Shown: positions 1 through 10,753 of the stretch, one piece after another
How the letters are laid out: each line of letters begins with the position of its first letter
How positions within the stretch are numbered: the stretch's first letter is position 1
Source of the DNA: Hortaea werneckii
Taxonomy: Eukaryota > Ascomycota > Dothideomycetes > Mycosphaerellales > Teratosphaeriaceae
NCBI GenBank assembly: GCA_037044905.1
Contig: JBAOKB010000074.1
Span: forward strand, 620,001 to 684,000
Length of the DNA: 64,000 nucleotides
Reading direction: 5' to 3'
Program-made: the position numbers and the translations under genes
The notes under the pieces: model-generated
What the model was told of the DNA's origin: nothing
What the model saw: only the letters and a program-made list of their open reading frames with translations
Databases searched by the model: none

Positions 1-478
1 CCTTCTTCTTGTCGAAATCCTTGAGATTCTCATCCTTCAGGTATTCCAGCACCGAGTCCGTCGCTGATGCAGTCACTGCGAGGCCGTAATCTCCGCCCAT
101 CTTTTGCGCCACATTTGTCGCAATCAAGTCATAGACGTCCTTCGTCGCAGCAGTTCGGGGCCGATATCGCAAACCCTCCACATCTAAATCTGCCTGTGAT
201 AATATGCCAGCTGCCCGCGAGCTCTGCAGGGGCTCGGTTCGTTTTCTCTTCTTTGCCGCCTGTTCTTGCACCGGAGGTCGCGCCGGTGCGCTCTCCCTCG
301 CCGTCCTCGAGCCCATATCGCCCAAGTTGATGCGACCAGCGAGAGATTCGGGGTCACCGGTCGCATCATCGCCGCGGCGGGAAACGAATCGGCGGTCCGC
401 CTGGAGGACCAGGTTGGACATGGCAGCGTATTTGTACTGCCCCAAAGGGTTGTCGCCCTTTCCCTGTTGCGACGCCAT
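1..478 (-). CDS. BRR2: Pre-mRNA splicing helicase BRR2, N-terminal part (runs off left edge)
   Basis: This is the first 159 codons of a minus-strand gene whose remainder lies left of the window. BRR2 is the Ski2-like DEIH helicase of the U5 snRNP that unwinds U4/U6 during spliceosome activation. The frame is uninterrupted and starts MASQQGKGDNPLGQYKYAAM. It has the family's N-terminal signature SNLVLQADRR near residue 21, then a Gly/Asp turn (GDPESLAGRINLGDMGSRT), a basic patch KKRKRT near residue 76, and a helical segment ending in YLKDENLKDFDKKK that resembles the region before the helicase cassettes of human SNRNP200. No helicase motif is inside the window, so the name rests on the N-terminal match. 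The start is the first ATG of the open frame. The gene is divergent to the coiled-coil gene starting at 772. Confidence 0.85.
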   Translation of the reverse strand, partial: MASQQGKGDNPLGQYKYAAMSNLVLQADRRFVSRRGDDATGDPESLAGRINLGDMGSRTARESAPARPPVQEQAAKKRKRTEPLQSSRAAGILSQADLDVEGLRYRPRTAATKDVYDLIATNVAQKMGGDYGLAVTASATDSVLEYLKDENLKDFDKKK

Positions 479-771
479 GATGGCGACAAGTCTCGCGGAG
501 CTGCGAGTCTTGCGACAGAGTGAATGAAGGTTAGGAAGGGAGGGTGGATAATGGCAATGGAGTTGACGCGACAAGTTTCTGACCACTGCTGCATCTTTCG
601 CCGCTGCGATTCAGTGGGGGCCGCTAGCGCGTCACTTCCGAATCAGCGTAACCGTCAGCGCCCAATCAGACGCCGCTGTCCCTTTTGGCTAAAGCCATTT
701 GTAGAGACGCGTGCAGCAATAAGATAAAGATAAATCGGAATTGCTGGAGGAAGCCATTGCACCTTTCGAAA
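479..771. promoter_or_regulatory. Divergent intergenic region between BRR2 and the coiled-coil gene
   Basis: About 290 bases separate two head-to-head start codons, so this must hold both promoters. I see no clear TATA box and no other gene. Short ORFs here are on both strands and lack family features. Confidence 0.4.
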
Positions 772-2086
772 ATGAATGGAGATGCTGTGTTAAGCACATG
801 TCCATTACCAGAGGTCGCCGAGGCTTTGGGGCCATTCATCAAGCCAAGAGATGAAGTCTCCCGCATCAGGCAGGAACTGCAGAGCTACTTGCAAAAGCAG
901 GCTGGCTCCGCCGACGTGCCTCTGTCGACGGCGAATGTCACGGCTTCGTCGGAATGGGATGTGTTGAGTCCTGGTCCAGCTCTGAGTGGAGTCCGCAGAG
1001 CCTACTTGCAGGCGCTAAGGGCTCATTCTGAAGCCCAAGGCAAGCACGACAGATTGAGAGCAGACCTAGAACGCCTCTCCGCCGGATCACTGGACGAAAA
1101 CAAAAGGACGAACACTTCGGCATCCGTCACTGAAAATCATTTACCACTGCTTCGTCAACGAGAAAGACTGAGGAAGCTTCAGGCCATCCAACGGAGCCTT
1201 TGAAGGCATCTCCTCCACCGGGAAGGCCGCCACCAACGCTCACATAGACGATCTTGTACGGCAGAAAGCAGGCGATTTACCTGCACCTCCTAGCGTACAG
1301 CAACAGACCTATAGCGATAAGCCAGACGTAGATAGTCGGGTGCTTGAGCTGAAGAAAGCTATCATTGCCACCAAGCGTCGTGTGGATCTCCTCACCACAT
1401 CCGACCCCAGAAGTAATGAGGAAACCTCACGCCAGAGTAAATCCGAGGTCGCGGGCCTACAAGCGGCACTTCAGGAATTGACAGTCTGGATGGAAGACCA
1501 ATTATCATTGATCGGCAGCGCTGAAGGGGAAAGCCCAGCAGCGCCACCCACGCCATCTACGGGCGAACAGGCAACTTCAGGAGCCACCAGCAGCGTCGAA
1601 GACATCGGAGCACTGTACGAGGACTACATCGACGCGCGAGAGCGACTCATTACCACAATCAACAGTCCTCCTTCTACCACCACAACACCAGATGACTCGA
1701 GATCCATGTCCAGGAGCCCACCAAGCAGAGACATCGAGCGCCGTGCGTCCCCTGCAGAGACATTGCTACCGCACATCAGACGTCTAGCATCGACGAAACT
1801 GAACGAGCAAGCCCTACTTCAGCAAAGCGCATACCTGCGTCGCCAAATCTCCACAGCCGAGAGCGAGGACCTGCGTCTCATCTTGCGATTGGCAGACGAG
1901 AGCCATATCGTGCAACCCGGTGCCTCGAAGGGTAAAGACTGGGCTGAAGCTGGCAGGGAGGCTAGTAGAGCGACGACGGAGGCGGCTAGCGAGAGGCTGA
2001 AGGCGGGAGAGAAAGCGGCGGCGAGCGCAAAGAGAGCTTTGGACGACATTGAGTACGTTCCCAAAGTCTTCGAAGATCTGAGTTGA
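772..2086 (+). CDS. Hypothetical coiled-coil protein, interrupted by a +1 frame change
   Basis: Not recognised. The frame from ATG 772 (MNGDAVLSTCPLPEVAEALG) ends at TGA 1201-1203; the next frame, open from 1172, continues to 2086. Skipping one base at 1201 gives a 437-residue protein. The charged, Ala/Glu/Arg-rich segments around residues 85-145 (LRAHSEAQGKHDRLRADLER) and 330-430 (ASERLKAGEKAAASAKRALD) suggest coiled coils separated by a Ser/Thr/Pro-rich linker. The junction reads CTT TGA, the same core as the bacterial prfB +1 site. No GT-AG intron fits, because the second frame opens only 29 bases before the stop. An upstream in-frame ATG at 685 exists, but 772 has the better context (AAAATGA). 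A single-base assembly error is the plain alternative. I would look for homologues among augmin or kinetochore coiled-coil proteins, but nothing here proves that. Confidence 0.6.
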
Positions 2087-2403
2087 GAGTAATGAGGTTG
2101 CGGATGGGCAAGGAAAGATTCTGTGGATACTCAAAAGAAGGAACCATAGCTTAATGAATTAGAAAGAGCATTATCACTGGTATCTCGATACTAGCACTAC
2201 AGCAGGTGGGAAAGGATAATATTGTACAGCATGAAATTACATTATAGCTACTGGCAAGAAACCTCATCACATAGGGGTGGATGAGTGTATAAACGCCTCG
2301 ACACCCTGCAGGGAAGCTTCAAAAGCCTGTTTACCCATCTAAAAAGCAAAGAAAGGGAACGCGGGCGAGGGCCCTTCAAAGAGGTATGGTGCAAAGAAGG
2401 TCT
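2087..2403. other. Convergent intergenic region
   Basis: This holds the 3' ends of the coiled-coil gene and of the zinc transporter gene, which converge. It is AT-rich near 2140-2240, as expected for 3' untranslated sequence. No gene or RNA was recognised. Confidence 0.5.
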
Positions 2404-4072
2404 TCAATGCGAATGTCCATGGTCACTGCCGTCGTCCTTTGGCAGTGGCTCACAGCACGTCTTCCCATCGCCGCACTCATCTCCACACTCAAGCAAACAG
2501 GCGTCAGGTTCGCGCACGCTACCGGCTTTACTAGCAGCCTTGCTATTCGGCTTCGATCGCTTGGCCGAGCCGCTCGGGCTGACGTCTTTGCGATGATCGC
2601 CGTCAGTAGACCCATTGTGACCGATGTGGTCATGCTCCGGGTCGAGACAAAATTCCGGCTGGATGGTGGAGGAATGGATGCCGTATTCGTGGAGACAGTG
2701 TCTGATAGACTGGGCAAGTTGCATGTACCGCGCTGAGCCCTCATCCTTGAAGTCAAATCCGACCTGGACATGCAGACTACCGACGAGTTTCGTATCGCTG
2801 AGCTGCCAGACATGGACGTGATGGCAGCTGATGATTCCCGGAAGATCCTCAATATCGTCCTTGATGTCGTCGACGTTGATGCCGATCGGTACTGCTTGCA
2901 GAAGAATTCGCGAGGCGGCTTTGCATAGAGGGATTGCCGAGCCCAGGATAATGATCGTGATGACAAGCGAGATGGCCGGATCGAAGTAGTACCTCCAGGA
3001 GTAGTCCGTAAGCCAGATGATCAGAGCAGTGGCAATAACACCAACGTTGCCAAGCGCATCGCCCATAACATGCAGGAAGATACCACGCATGTTCAAGTCG
3101 CCATGTGAGTGGCCGTGACCCTTGCCCTGCGCCTTTGGCTGAGCATGCTTGTGCTGTCTGTGGTCGATCGATTTGCGTTTGATTGAGCCGTATCCTGCAT
3201 GCTTGTTCCCGTTGCCCTTCAAAAGTGGTTCGGTATGGCTGTGGCCATGAGCGTCGTCCCGGTCTTCGTCTACTGCGGCCTCATCCCCTGTTCCTTCGTC
3301 TGACTCGAGAGCGTCCAGCCTGCTCGCTTCGATGATCGACTTCCGGAAGGCACTGGGGTTCACTTGGATATCCTCGAAACTTGAGTAGCCTCTTGACTTT
3401 GATCGGGTATGTTTATGCTTGGCATACTTTGGCGATTCTACTGCGGTTGAGGACTCGCTTGCCCCGGTCTGTGCACCTTTCGTCTTTGGCCAGTTTGCAA
3501 TCCGGTTCTGTGGTAACACGTCGGCTACGTTGCCACTCTCATCTGCGACATGTGCAACATGCTTGTGCCCATTGTGAGCATGTGCATGTGCGTGCCCTTC
3601 CTCCGCATCGCTCTCGTCGTGACTGTGACCCCCAGGACCGTGGCTGTGTCCGCCAGGGCCATGGCTATGATCATGAAACAGAAACAGACCCAGAATGTTC
3701 GATGCAAGGCCCAGACAGCCTACAATCAAGAACCAGCTTCGGATTCGAGACTTCCTGCGGCTCGACAAAGCGCTGAATGGCGTCAAGGAAGATGGTCACG
3801 CAAAGTGCAACCAAGAAGACGCCGTTGACCAGTGCACCCAGAGTTTCTGCGCGCTGCCATCCATATGTGTACGTCCTGGAGCTCATCTTCTGGTTGGCCA
3901 CTTTGACAGCCCATAATCCGACGCAAAGCGAGAGGACATCGTTCAGCATGTGGAAGGCGTCGGCCACAAGGGCCAGCGAGTGGACGGCATATCCGATGGA
4001 GAGCTCGAGAAGGAAGAAAGCGGTATCGATCACGAGGAGGATGGTGATTCGCGACGACTTGGAAAGGGCCAT
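2404..4072 (-). CDS. ZRC1: Zinc/cation diffusion facilitator transporter, ZRC1/COT1 type
   Basis: A CDF-family antiporter that moves Zn2+ (and often Co2+) out of the cytosol into the vacuole. The N-terminal frame starts MALSKSSRITILLVIDTAFF at 4072. It has the first membrane helices with the family's metal site (HSLALVADAFHMLNDVL: His and Asp spaced HxxxD) and the YTYGWQRAE signature. A long histidine-rich loop follows (HDHSHGPGGHSHGPGG, then HAHAHAHNGHKHVAHV), then GHGHSHGDLNMRGIFLHVMGDALGNVGVI with the second HxxxD site, and the cytosolic ferredoxin-like domain to residue 555. The frame changes at 3727: the first frame reaches SNPKLVL and the next resumes IVGCLGLASNILGLFLFHDH, which fits family members without a gap if one base after CTT is skipped. 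A longer upstream ATG (4333) exists, but its added residues are not CDF-like. The C-terminus is Cys/His-rich (CCEPLPKDDGSDHGHSH). Confidence 0.88.
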
Positions 4073-4631
4073 GTTCGTGGTTGGCGTCGCGCCCCTGACG
4101 GCGAGGAAAGTGGATGGGTGTGGAAGTCGAAGGAGATGTGTCGGACGTACGTGGAAGAAAAGTTGTCGATAGCTTATGAGGCCATCACGGTGACTCGGGC
4201 CCGTTTCCTGTGAGTCCCGGAGCCTGGGTTTGTGTGCGATATAACGTTTGTGATCGTTCCTGTGGTACGTCAAAGGCAGAAAGTTTACACCCTTGTAGCG
4301 CTGTCGGTAATGTTGCCGGGCGGCATCGGCCATCCTTAGTGCGGGGTCATGGGACGGCTGTCACGGCACGCACTCATACAGCACGCGCCAACAGCTTAAA
4401 CTGCAAAATGCTTGTGTACCTTGTTCTTTGATTAATCCATCTGGTCGCTACTTAGTAAGCACACATTGAATGCCTCGTGAGGCCTGCTCTATCTGCAATG
4501 TTAGCTGAATGGAAAGTGATGAAAGAAGTCCATTATTAACACAGCGTAAATATGCTGCTCTTCAACTGCTCTCAATTAGCACAGAGTTGCAGAACCATCG
4601 CATAACAGGGAGCGGTATCTCTCCCTCTTTT
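4073..4631. other. Region upstream of the zinc transporter, no gene seen
   Basis: This is the 5' flank of the zinc transporter (minus strand) and the 3' flank of the kinase-like gene. An ATG at 4333 in frame with the transporter could give an N-terminal extension or an upstream start. From about 4430 to 4620 the sequence is AT-rich. Nothing else was recognised. Confidence 0.45.
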
Positions 4632-5407
4632 TCAACGTCGCCCAATCCCAGAGTCGTCAGAAAGGTGGAATGATAAAGCGTGTAGCTCATCATCTGCAGA
4701 ATTTTGGGATTCGGACCGCGGTATCGCTGCCTCAAAGTCAAATACTTTCATACCAGCATCGGTCCGTATCCAGTTATGGCGGTTGAGATCGCCTAGGAGA
4801 TAGCCACATTGATGTACTACAACAAGAACACTGCGGCAATCGCTAAGGTCAGGCCCTGCATGCGGTCCTTCCAGGTGTTCCATAACAAACCCAATAACTC
4901 TATCGGGGCGTTCCTCGAACACGTAGCCGTATATCTCCGGCATGCTTTTGAAGCCGTGAGCTCGAAAGGCTCGTATGCCCTCAATTCTGCCCGCAAGTAA
5001 TGAAGCTCGTGAGCGAACTTTGCTATTTTGACGACCACTGTGTTGTCATCCAGTTTGCCTATGAACACTCGGTCGCTGATCCGCTCTGTGACCTCGAACT
5101 TCGGCAAGGTCGTACACTTTCTGCCTTGCACCAAGTCGCTAGGCAGAAGAGAATGTGGTTGGAATATATCAAGATGACAGGTAGGTGAGTCGACACAACC
5201 CAGCACAGTCAGAGTTTGCCAGGTCGAGAACCATTCTGGCAGTAAACGTAGATGCTTGAGAGTTGCACCGCTCTCAGTCCGGTCGTAACGAGGTATGAGA
5301 TCTGGCACTTTGACTTCGACGTAGAGAACTCGATGGCCTCTGCGAAGACGATAGAGCAGGCTGTCATCCTCCAGATCTAAGGAGATTATCTCTTCGTCGT
5401 TTCCCAT
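4632..5407 (-). CDS. Kinase-like (aminoglycoside-phosphotransferase-type) protein, one -1 frame change
   Basis: A small fungal protein-kinase-like fold. The first frame starts MGNDEEIISLDLEDDSLLYR at 5407. The N-terminal 120 residues are unassigned, followed by RVFIGKLDDNTVVVKIAKF (the VVVK lysine is a candidate ATP-binding Lys) and LRAELRAYE (a possible helix-C Glu). At 4970 the frame must shift by -1; then FRAHGFKSMPEIYGYVFEER continues, with a catalytic-loop-like GYLLGDLNRHNW (Asp and Asn) and VFDFEAA in the place of DFG. Corrected length is 258 residues. Such single-domain kinase-like proteins are common and varied in Pezizomycotina, and substrates are unknown. The shift is equal to one missing G (GAG[G]CC), so an assembly error or early decay is possible. 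The gene ends shortly after the DFE motif, so the C-lobe is short. Confidence 0.6.
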
Positions 5408-5649
5408 TAATGGATCTTTGGTAAATTTAAAATTCGATATTGGAATCTTCCGACTAGCAATGCCGCGCGATACTTGTTCATCCCCGTCAGCCTTCGGCTA
5501 TAGCAGTGGGATGCGTTCAATTTTGGGGTCCTTGCAGGAAATTTAAACTGTAGAGGCAAGGTAGAAGAAGGTATCAAATTGAATTGAGGTATATGGAAGT
5601 GAAACTATTTGGATTGCAGAGCTCAATGTCTCATTGGTCGTGAGCACAA

Positions 5650-5936
5650 TTAGATCGGTAAGAACAATACATGTCGTTGTGCCTCGTAGTAGTTGCACAT
5701 AGTTCTTAGATTAATGTGCATTATGAGGGATTCCTGCCGGTCGGAGAAGTCATTGGATCCGTCGGCTTGGAGGGCTTTGAGGTAGGTAGCTTGGAATTGG
5801 GGGAGCAGGTGCATGTGGCAAACCCACTAATAAGTTAGCTATAAGTTAGCTTTGGTTCATGAGAAGATGGGAAAAGATCACTTACGTTGGCAACGCGGGT
5901 TTCATCCGGGTCGACGAGGAATGGAATGTGATCCAT
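5650..5936 (-). CDS. Possible small two-exon gene (75 residues), unknown
   Basis: Not recognised. Exon 1 (5936-5886) encodes MDHIPFLVDPDETRVAN. A 59-nt intron (5885-5827) has a strong GTAAGT donor, a CTAAC box just before the end and a TTAG acceptor. Exon 2 (5826-5650) continues in phase 0 with WVCHMHLLPQFQATYLKALQ and ends at TAA. The join keeps one open frame with a protein-like composition. It is short and has no known domain, so it may be the 3' remnant of a larger gene or a chance ORF with a chance intron. It lies between the kinase-like gene and CPA2, both on the same strand. Confidence 0.35.
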
Positions 5937-6195
5937 TGACTGCTACGCCTTACTTGTGAGAACCAGAGCTCGCTCGCTTATTGCGGGCCGCATTCCGTTC
6001 TGGTGGATGGAAGTGTCCCAGTTGCATTTAAACCTTGTAACATTCGAGGTATCTATATGCACCCACAATAATAGCCGCACTCGCACGCGAAGAAAATCAG
6101 ATATTCCTTTACAAAAGCACGCGTACAGTATTTTTGTCCATTTCTTGTAACGCCAAATTGCTATGCACACAATCTGCAGCGAGTGGTGTCCTGTT

Positions 6196-9100
6196 TTATA
6201 GCGGCTTGCCGCCGATGAAGTCGCTCCACCTACGGACTTCATCAGGGACACCCTCCTTCTTCGGGAGCTTCTCACTCATACACTGGGCGAAGAGGACGGC
6301 GGTCTGCAAAAGAAAGTAATGTCAGTAATCGTCGCGAGCGAGTGTTAGGTATGGGAGAGCTTACCCTCGGCTCCATAAACAACGGCACACCAAAGTCAAC
6401 AGCGTTCCTACGCATGACATAGTCCTCGTCCACCAAGCTGCTGGCCCGTCTCTTGGCCAGATTGAACACACCGCGGATGTCATACTTCTCAAACACTTCT
6501 CTCAGGGCCCTCTTGTCCTCCTTAGGGAATTCAATGACTTCGACCTTGACGCTGCCATCCTTGCTCTGGCTCTCAAGGTGTTGCTTGACCTCGTCGTTAG
6601 CAGCGTACAGACGGTATCCGAGCGGGTTGAGGAAGTCGACAATGCGCGCAAGATCAGTGGTCTGAGTGTCGCCACCGAAGAGGAGACCCTCGCCCGGCTG
6701 CGGGAGACGGAAGTTCATGGTCGATTGCATAGCGGTCCAGTAGGCCTCGACAAGATCCTTACCGAAGCAGGCCATCTCACCAGTGCTGCTCATTTCGACG
6801 CCGAGGTAGGGGTCAGCGCCAGCGAGACGAGTCCAAGCGAATTGCGGGACCTTGACAGCCAGGTAGTCGCGCTGCTCCTTCATCAAGTCAACCGGCTCTG
6901 GGACGTCGCGGTCGAGCAAGGCGCGGGTGGCGACATCAATGAAGTTGGTACCGAGGACCTTGCTGACGAATGGGAAAGATCGAGAGGCGCGCAAGTTACA
7001 CTCAATAACCTTGAGCAGGCTCTCGCCACCGTTGGGGTTTTCGGCAGAGATGACCTGCATGTTGAAAGGACCGGTGATGTTCCAGGCCTTTGCGACCTTC
7101 TGAGCGATTTCCTTCACACGGTCGACGGTTTTCTCGGACAAGCTGGAAGGCGGGAGGACAAGCGAAGCATCACCGGAGTGAACACCAGCGTTTTCGATGT
7201 GCTCGCTAACAGCATGTACCAGCAGTTTGCCATTCCCAGCAACAGCATCGACATCGATCTCTTGAGCACCCTCAATGAACTTGGTAATGACGACTGGGTG
7301 GTCAGGGCTGACGTTGCTAGCAGCAGTAAGCTTCTCCTCGAGCTCATCCTCAGACCTGATGACTGTCATGGCAGCACCAGAAAGGACGTAAGACGGTCGC
7401 ACGAGCACTGGGTAGCTGACTTCGTTGGCAAAAGCCTTGGCCTCATCGATGGACCTCAGCTCCTTCCAAGCGGGCTGGTCGACACCGATGGAATCCAAGA
7501 TCTGTGAGAACTTGTGCCTGTCTTCGGCCTTGTCGATATCCTCAGGGTTGGTACCGAGGACCTTGGCCTTTCCAGTTTCTTGAAGGCGCAGCGCAATGTT
7601 CTGTGGCAGCTGTCCGCCTACTGAGACCACAACGCCGGTCGAGGATTCGAGCTCGTAGATATCCATCACACGCTCATAGCTCAATTCTTCAAAGTAAAGC
7701 CTGTCGGCGACATCGAAATCTGTAGAGTACGTTTCCGGGTTGTACTATTTGGGAAGTCAGTTACAGAAGCAGACGTTTGAAAAATTATTCGTGGGAGCAC
7801 AGGACTTACGTTAATCATGGCCGTCTTCTTACCCTGCTCTTTCAGCGACAACGTAGCGTTAACAGCGCACCAATCGAACTCCACAGAGCTACCAATACGG
7901 TAGACACCAGAGCCGAGAACAATGATGCCATGGTCGTTGAATTCGATATCGTGGCTCGTAGCGTTGTAAGTCGTGTACAGGTAGTTGGTGTCAGCGGGAA
8001 ATTCAGCAGCTAGCGTATCGATCCTCTTGACGAAAGGCGTGATGCCGAAGTGTTTCCTGCGAGCGCGAACCTCATCCTCAGTGCAGTTGACAGCCTTTGC
8101 GATCTGCTTGTCGCTGAAGCCGAGCTTCTTGGCGCTCATCATGAGTTCCTTCTTGACGCCGAACAAGCTGCCGATGTCCTGGAGCTCGTGCGTGCAGTCG
8201 ACAATGTTTTGAATCTTGTACAGGAACCACTTGTCAATCTTGCTGAGCTCGTGGACGCGGTCGACGGAGTAGCCTTCGTGCAACATAGCCTGGCCAACGG
8301 CCAACCACCTACGATCAGTCGGGTTCTTCAGAACCTCGTCGAGATCGTCAAAGTGGTCGCCCTGCAGACCAACGAATTTCGGGTCGACTTGACGGATAGC
8401 CTTCTGGAAGGACTCTTCAAAGGTGCGGCCAATAGCCATAACCTCTCCGATAGACTTCATAGCAGAACCGATGTTGCGGTTAACGTTCTGGAACTTGGAC
8501 AAATCCCATCTCGGAATCTTCGTGACGATGTAATCGAGAGAAGGCTCAAAGTTGGCAGTAGTTGTCCGAGTGACAGCGTTGGGCAGTTCTGGAAGCGTGT
8601 GTCCAAGACCGATCTTCGCAGCCGTGTAAGCCAGCGGGTAACCAGTAGCCTTAGAAGCGAGAGCAGAAGAACGAGACAAACGAGCGTTGACTTCGATGAC
8701 ACGGTAGTCGAGACCATCGGGCTGGAGAGCGTATTGCACATTACATTCGCCAACAACACCGAGATGTCGGACGATCTTAATTGAGGCGGTTCGCAGCATG
8801 TGGTATTCCTCGTCGCTGAAGGTTTGAGACGGCGAGACGACAATACTGTCACCAGTGTGTACACCGAGAGGGTCGAAGTTTTCCATGTTGCAGACCGTAA
8901 TGCAGTTGTCCGAAGCGTCTCGCACGACCTCATATTCGGCTTCCTTCCAGCCTTTGAGCGACTTTTCAACCAGAATCTGAGGAGACAGAGTGAGCGATCG
9001 AGCAGACAAATTCCGAAGCTCTTCCTTGTTCTCTGCAAAGCCAGAGCCGAGACCACCAAGCGCGTATGCAGCACGAACGATAATGGGGTAGCCGACATTG

Positions 9101-9837
9101 TCCGCAGCCTCGAGAGCCTCGTCCACAGTTGAGCAGGCAATACTCTCGGCGATAGGGATGTCGATTTCCTTGAGAGCCTGAGCGAAAAGGTCTCGGTCCT
9201 CGCTAGTCCGGAGGGTCTGAATGCTTGTACCAAGAACCTGTACACCATATCGGTCGAAGATGCCCATTTCGTCCATCTTTACACCCAAGTTCAATGCGGT
9301 CTGACCACCGAACGACAGGAAGATGCCGTCCGGCCTCTCTTTCTCAATGACATATGTGACGTATTCCGGGGTGACTGGCAGATAGTAAACTTCATCTGCC
9401 AGAACGTGTGCCGTTTGGATAGTAGCAATATTCGGGTTGATCAGGACTGACTGGACACCGGCTTCCTTCAGCGCCTTCAACGCCTGAGAGCCGGAGTAGT
9501 CGAACTCTCCTGCCTGTCCGATGGAGAGACCACCGGAGCCGATCACCAAGACCTTCTTGACGTCGACCAGGTTTTGCCCACCTGCGATAGCACCGCTTTC
9601 CAAGTAGGCCTTCGCATTAGGCGCGACCTGGGCCTGGCTGGCCGCGCATCGCGTTGATCGCGCGAACGATCGCGTCTGTTGGCGGACAGCCTTGGTAGAC
9701 TGCTGCTGAACAGCCGCCCGCTGTGATTGTCGCTGCGAGACAAAAGTCCTCCTCGCTATCTTGGGGGCAGCAACTTGCTTGCTCGAGTGGAAGAGCTCAT
9801 GCTGCAGGCGGCGCGTTACACGCCCGCTGAGAGCCAT
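6196..9837 (-). CDS. CPA2: Arginine-specific carbamoyl-phosphate synthase, large subunit (mitochondrial)
   Basis: It makes carbamoyl phosphate from bicarbonate, ammonia (delivered from glutamine by the small subunit) and 2 ATP for arginine synthesis; the Neurospora counterpart is arg-3. Three exons: 9837-7810, 7744-6365 and 6303-6196, with introns GTAAGT..TAG (65 nt) and GTAAGC..CAG (61 nt), giving 1171 residues with no frame break. Residues 1-75 are Arg/Ser/Gln-rich with few acidic residues, a likely mitochondrial presequence. The first ATP-grasp half begins at VLVIGSGGLSIGQAGEFDYS, with GGQTALNLGV and VIEVNARLSRSSALASKATG. The second half follows intron 1 (AMIN/YNPETYSTDFD), with VVSVGGQLPQNIALRL, the second carboxylate site VIECNLRASRSFPFVSK, and a C-terminal MGS-like domain (FGGDTQTTDL to DFGVPLFMEPR) ending in DFIGGKPL. 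There is no fused ATCase or DHOase, which separates it from the pyrimidine enzyme URA2. Confidence 0.96.
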
Positions 9838-10753
9838 TGGGCCGTGCCACTATGGCAAATGAATGGACCGGCACTCGCGTGAGGCCTATGAAGCTCTATA
9901 CCAGGAGCGAAGTGTGTTGGTATGACTCTGCCAATGCTCACCATAGAAATGTTGCTTGCGACCAAACTTTAGTGTGACTGCTGCACCGGCTTCGGCACGG
10001 GAGTGAGCTATGACTAGGCGCGGGCTGAGATAAGGGAAGCTAGATAAGCAGTTTTTTTCAGGCCGATGAGGAACCTTGAAAGTAGCAAGTGATCAACGGT
10101 TCTACTGTAGACTAAAATCAAAGAACTAATTTTCTGCACATCGAGTATTCGTTTGTATTCGCGTGATTAGGCGAAAATGCAAGTACATATCAGGCTCCTT
10201 GCAATCTGCAGATCGACGTGAGCATTCTCCGCACGTTTGGCTGAATTTACAGCCTGGAGGCGAGTGAATACGCCTGAATCGACATCACGTGAGCACCGAG
10301 ACCGGAGAGTTGGCGCTAGGCAATAACCACACCAGACTACTAGTAGCAGACGGATATCGTAGGCTTTGTGTCGAGAAGGAATATTTGAACTTGGGAGTCA
10401 TTTTCAGGGAACGCAATGACTCAAGCATATAGGCACGCAAAATGCACTGTACATACATATCCCCCACTTAGCCATATGCATCAAGTATGGCATAATTTCA
10501 TGTGGTTGCGACATTATTCCACCCAGCGCCTGCTGGTACTGTGTCCCGTCCCGTACCTTACCATGAATCCCAGCCTCCAACGCCAGTCCCGTTACCCTGA
10601 GAAGCACTCGAAGAAGTTGGGTATCGCCATCTCTGTGGCCAGGAGAGTGAGAGCGCTCGAACGCTCGGTAAGGATTCGCGTCGTTCGTAATATCATAGTC
10701 GTGAAAACAATGTGAAGAAATGTTACTTGCTAGAACGACTGACAGAGGAGGAA
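9838..10753. other. Intergenic, no gene seen
   Basis: This is the promoter side of CPA2 on the left and the 3' side of the RING gene on the right. It includes a T7 run near 10051 and AT-rich sequence near 10090-10200. Short ORFs on both strands lack protein-like features. No tRNA or repeat was recognised. Confidence 0.5.

Noticed and set aside
6578..8784. Long plus-strand ORFs (309 and 244 codons)
   Set aside because: Antisense to CPA2, which has every catalytic block; no independent features.
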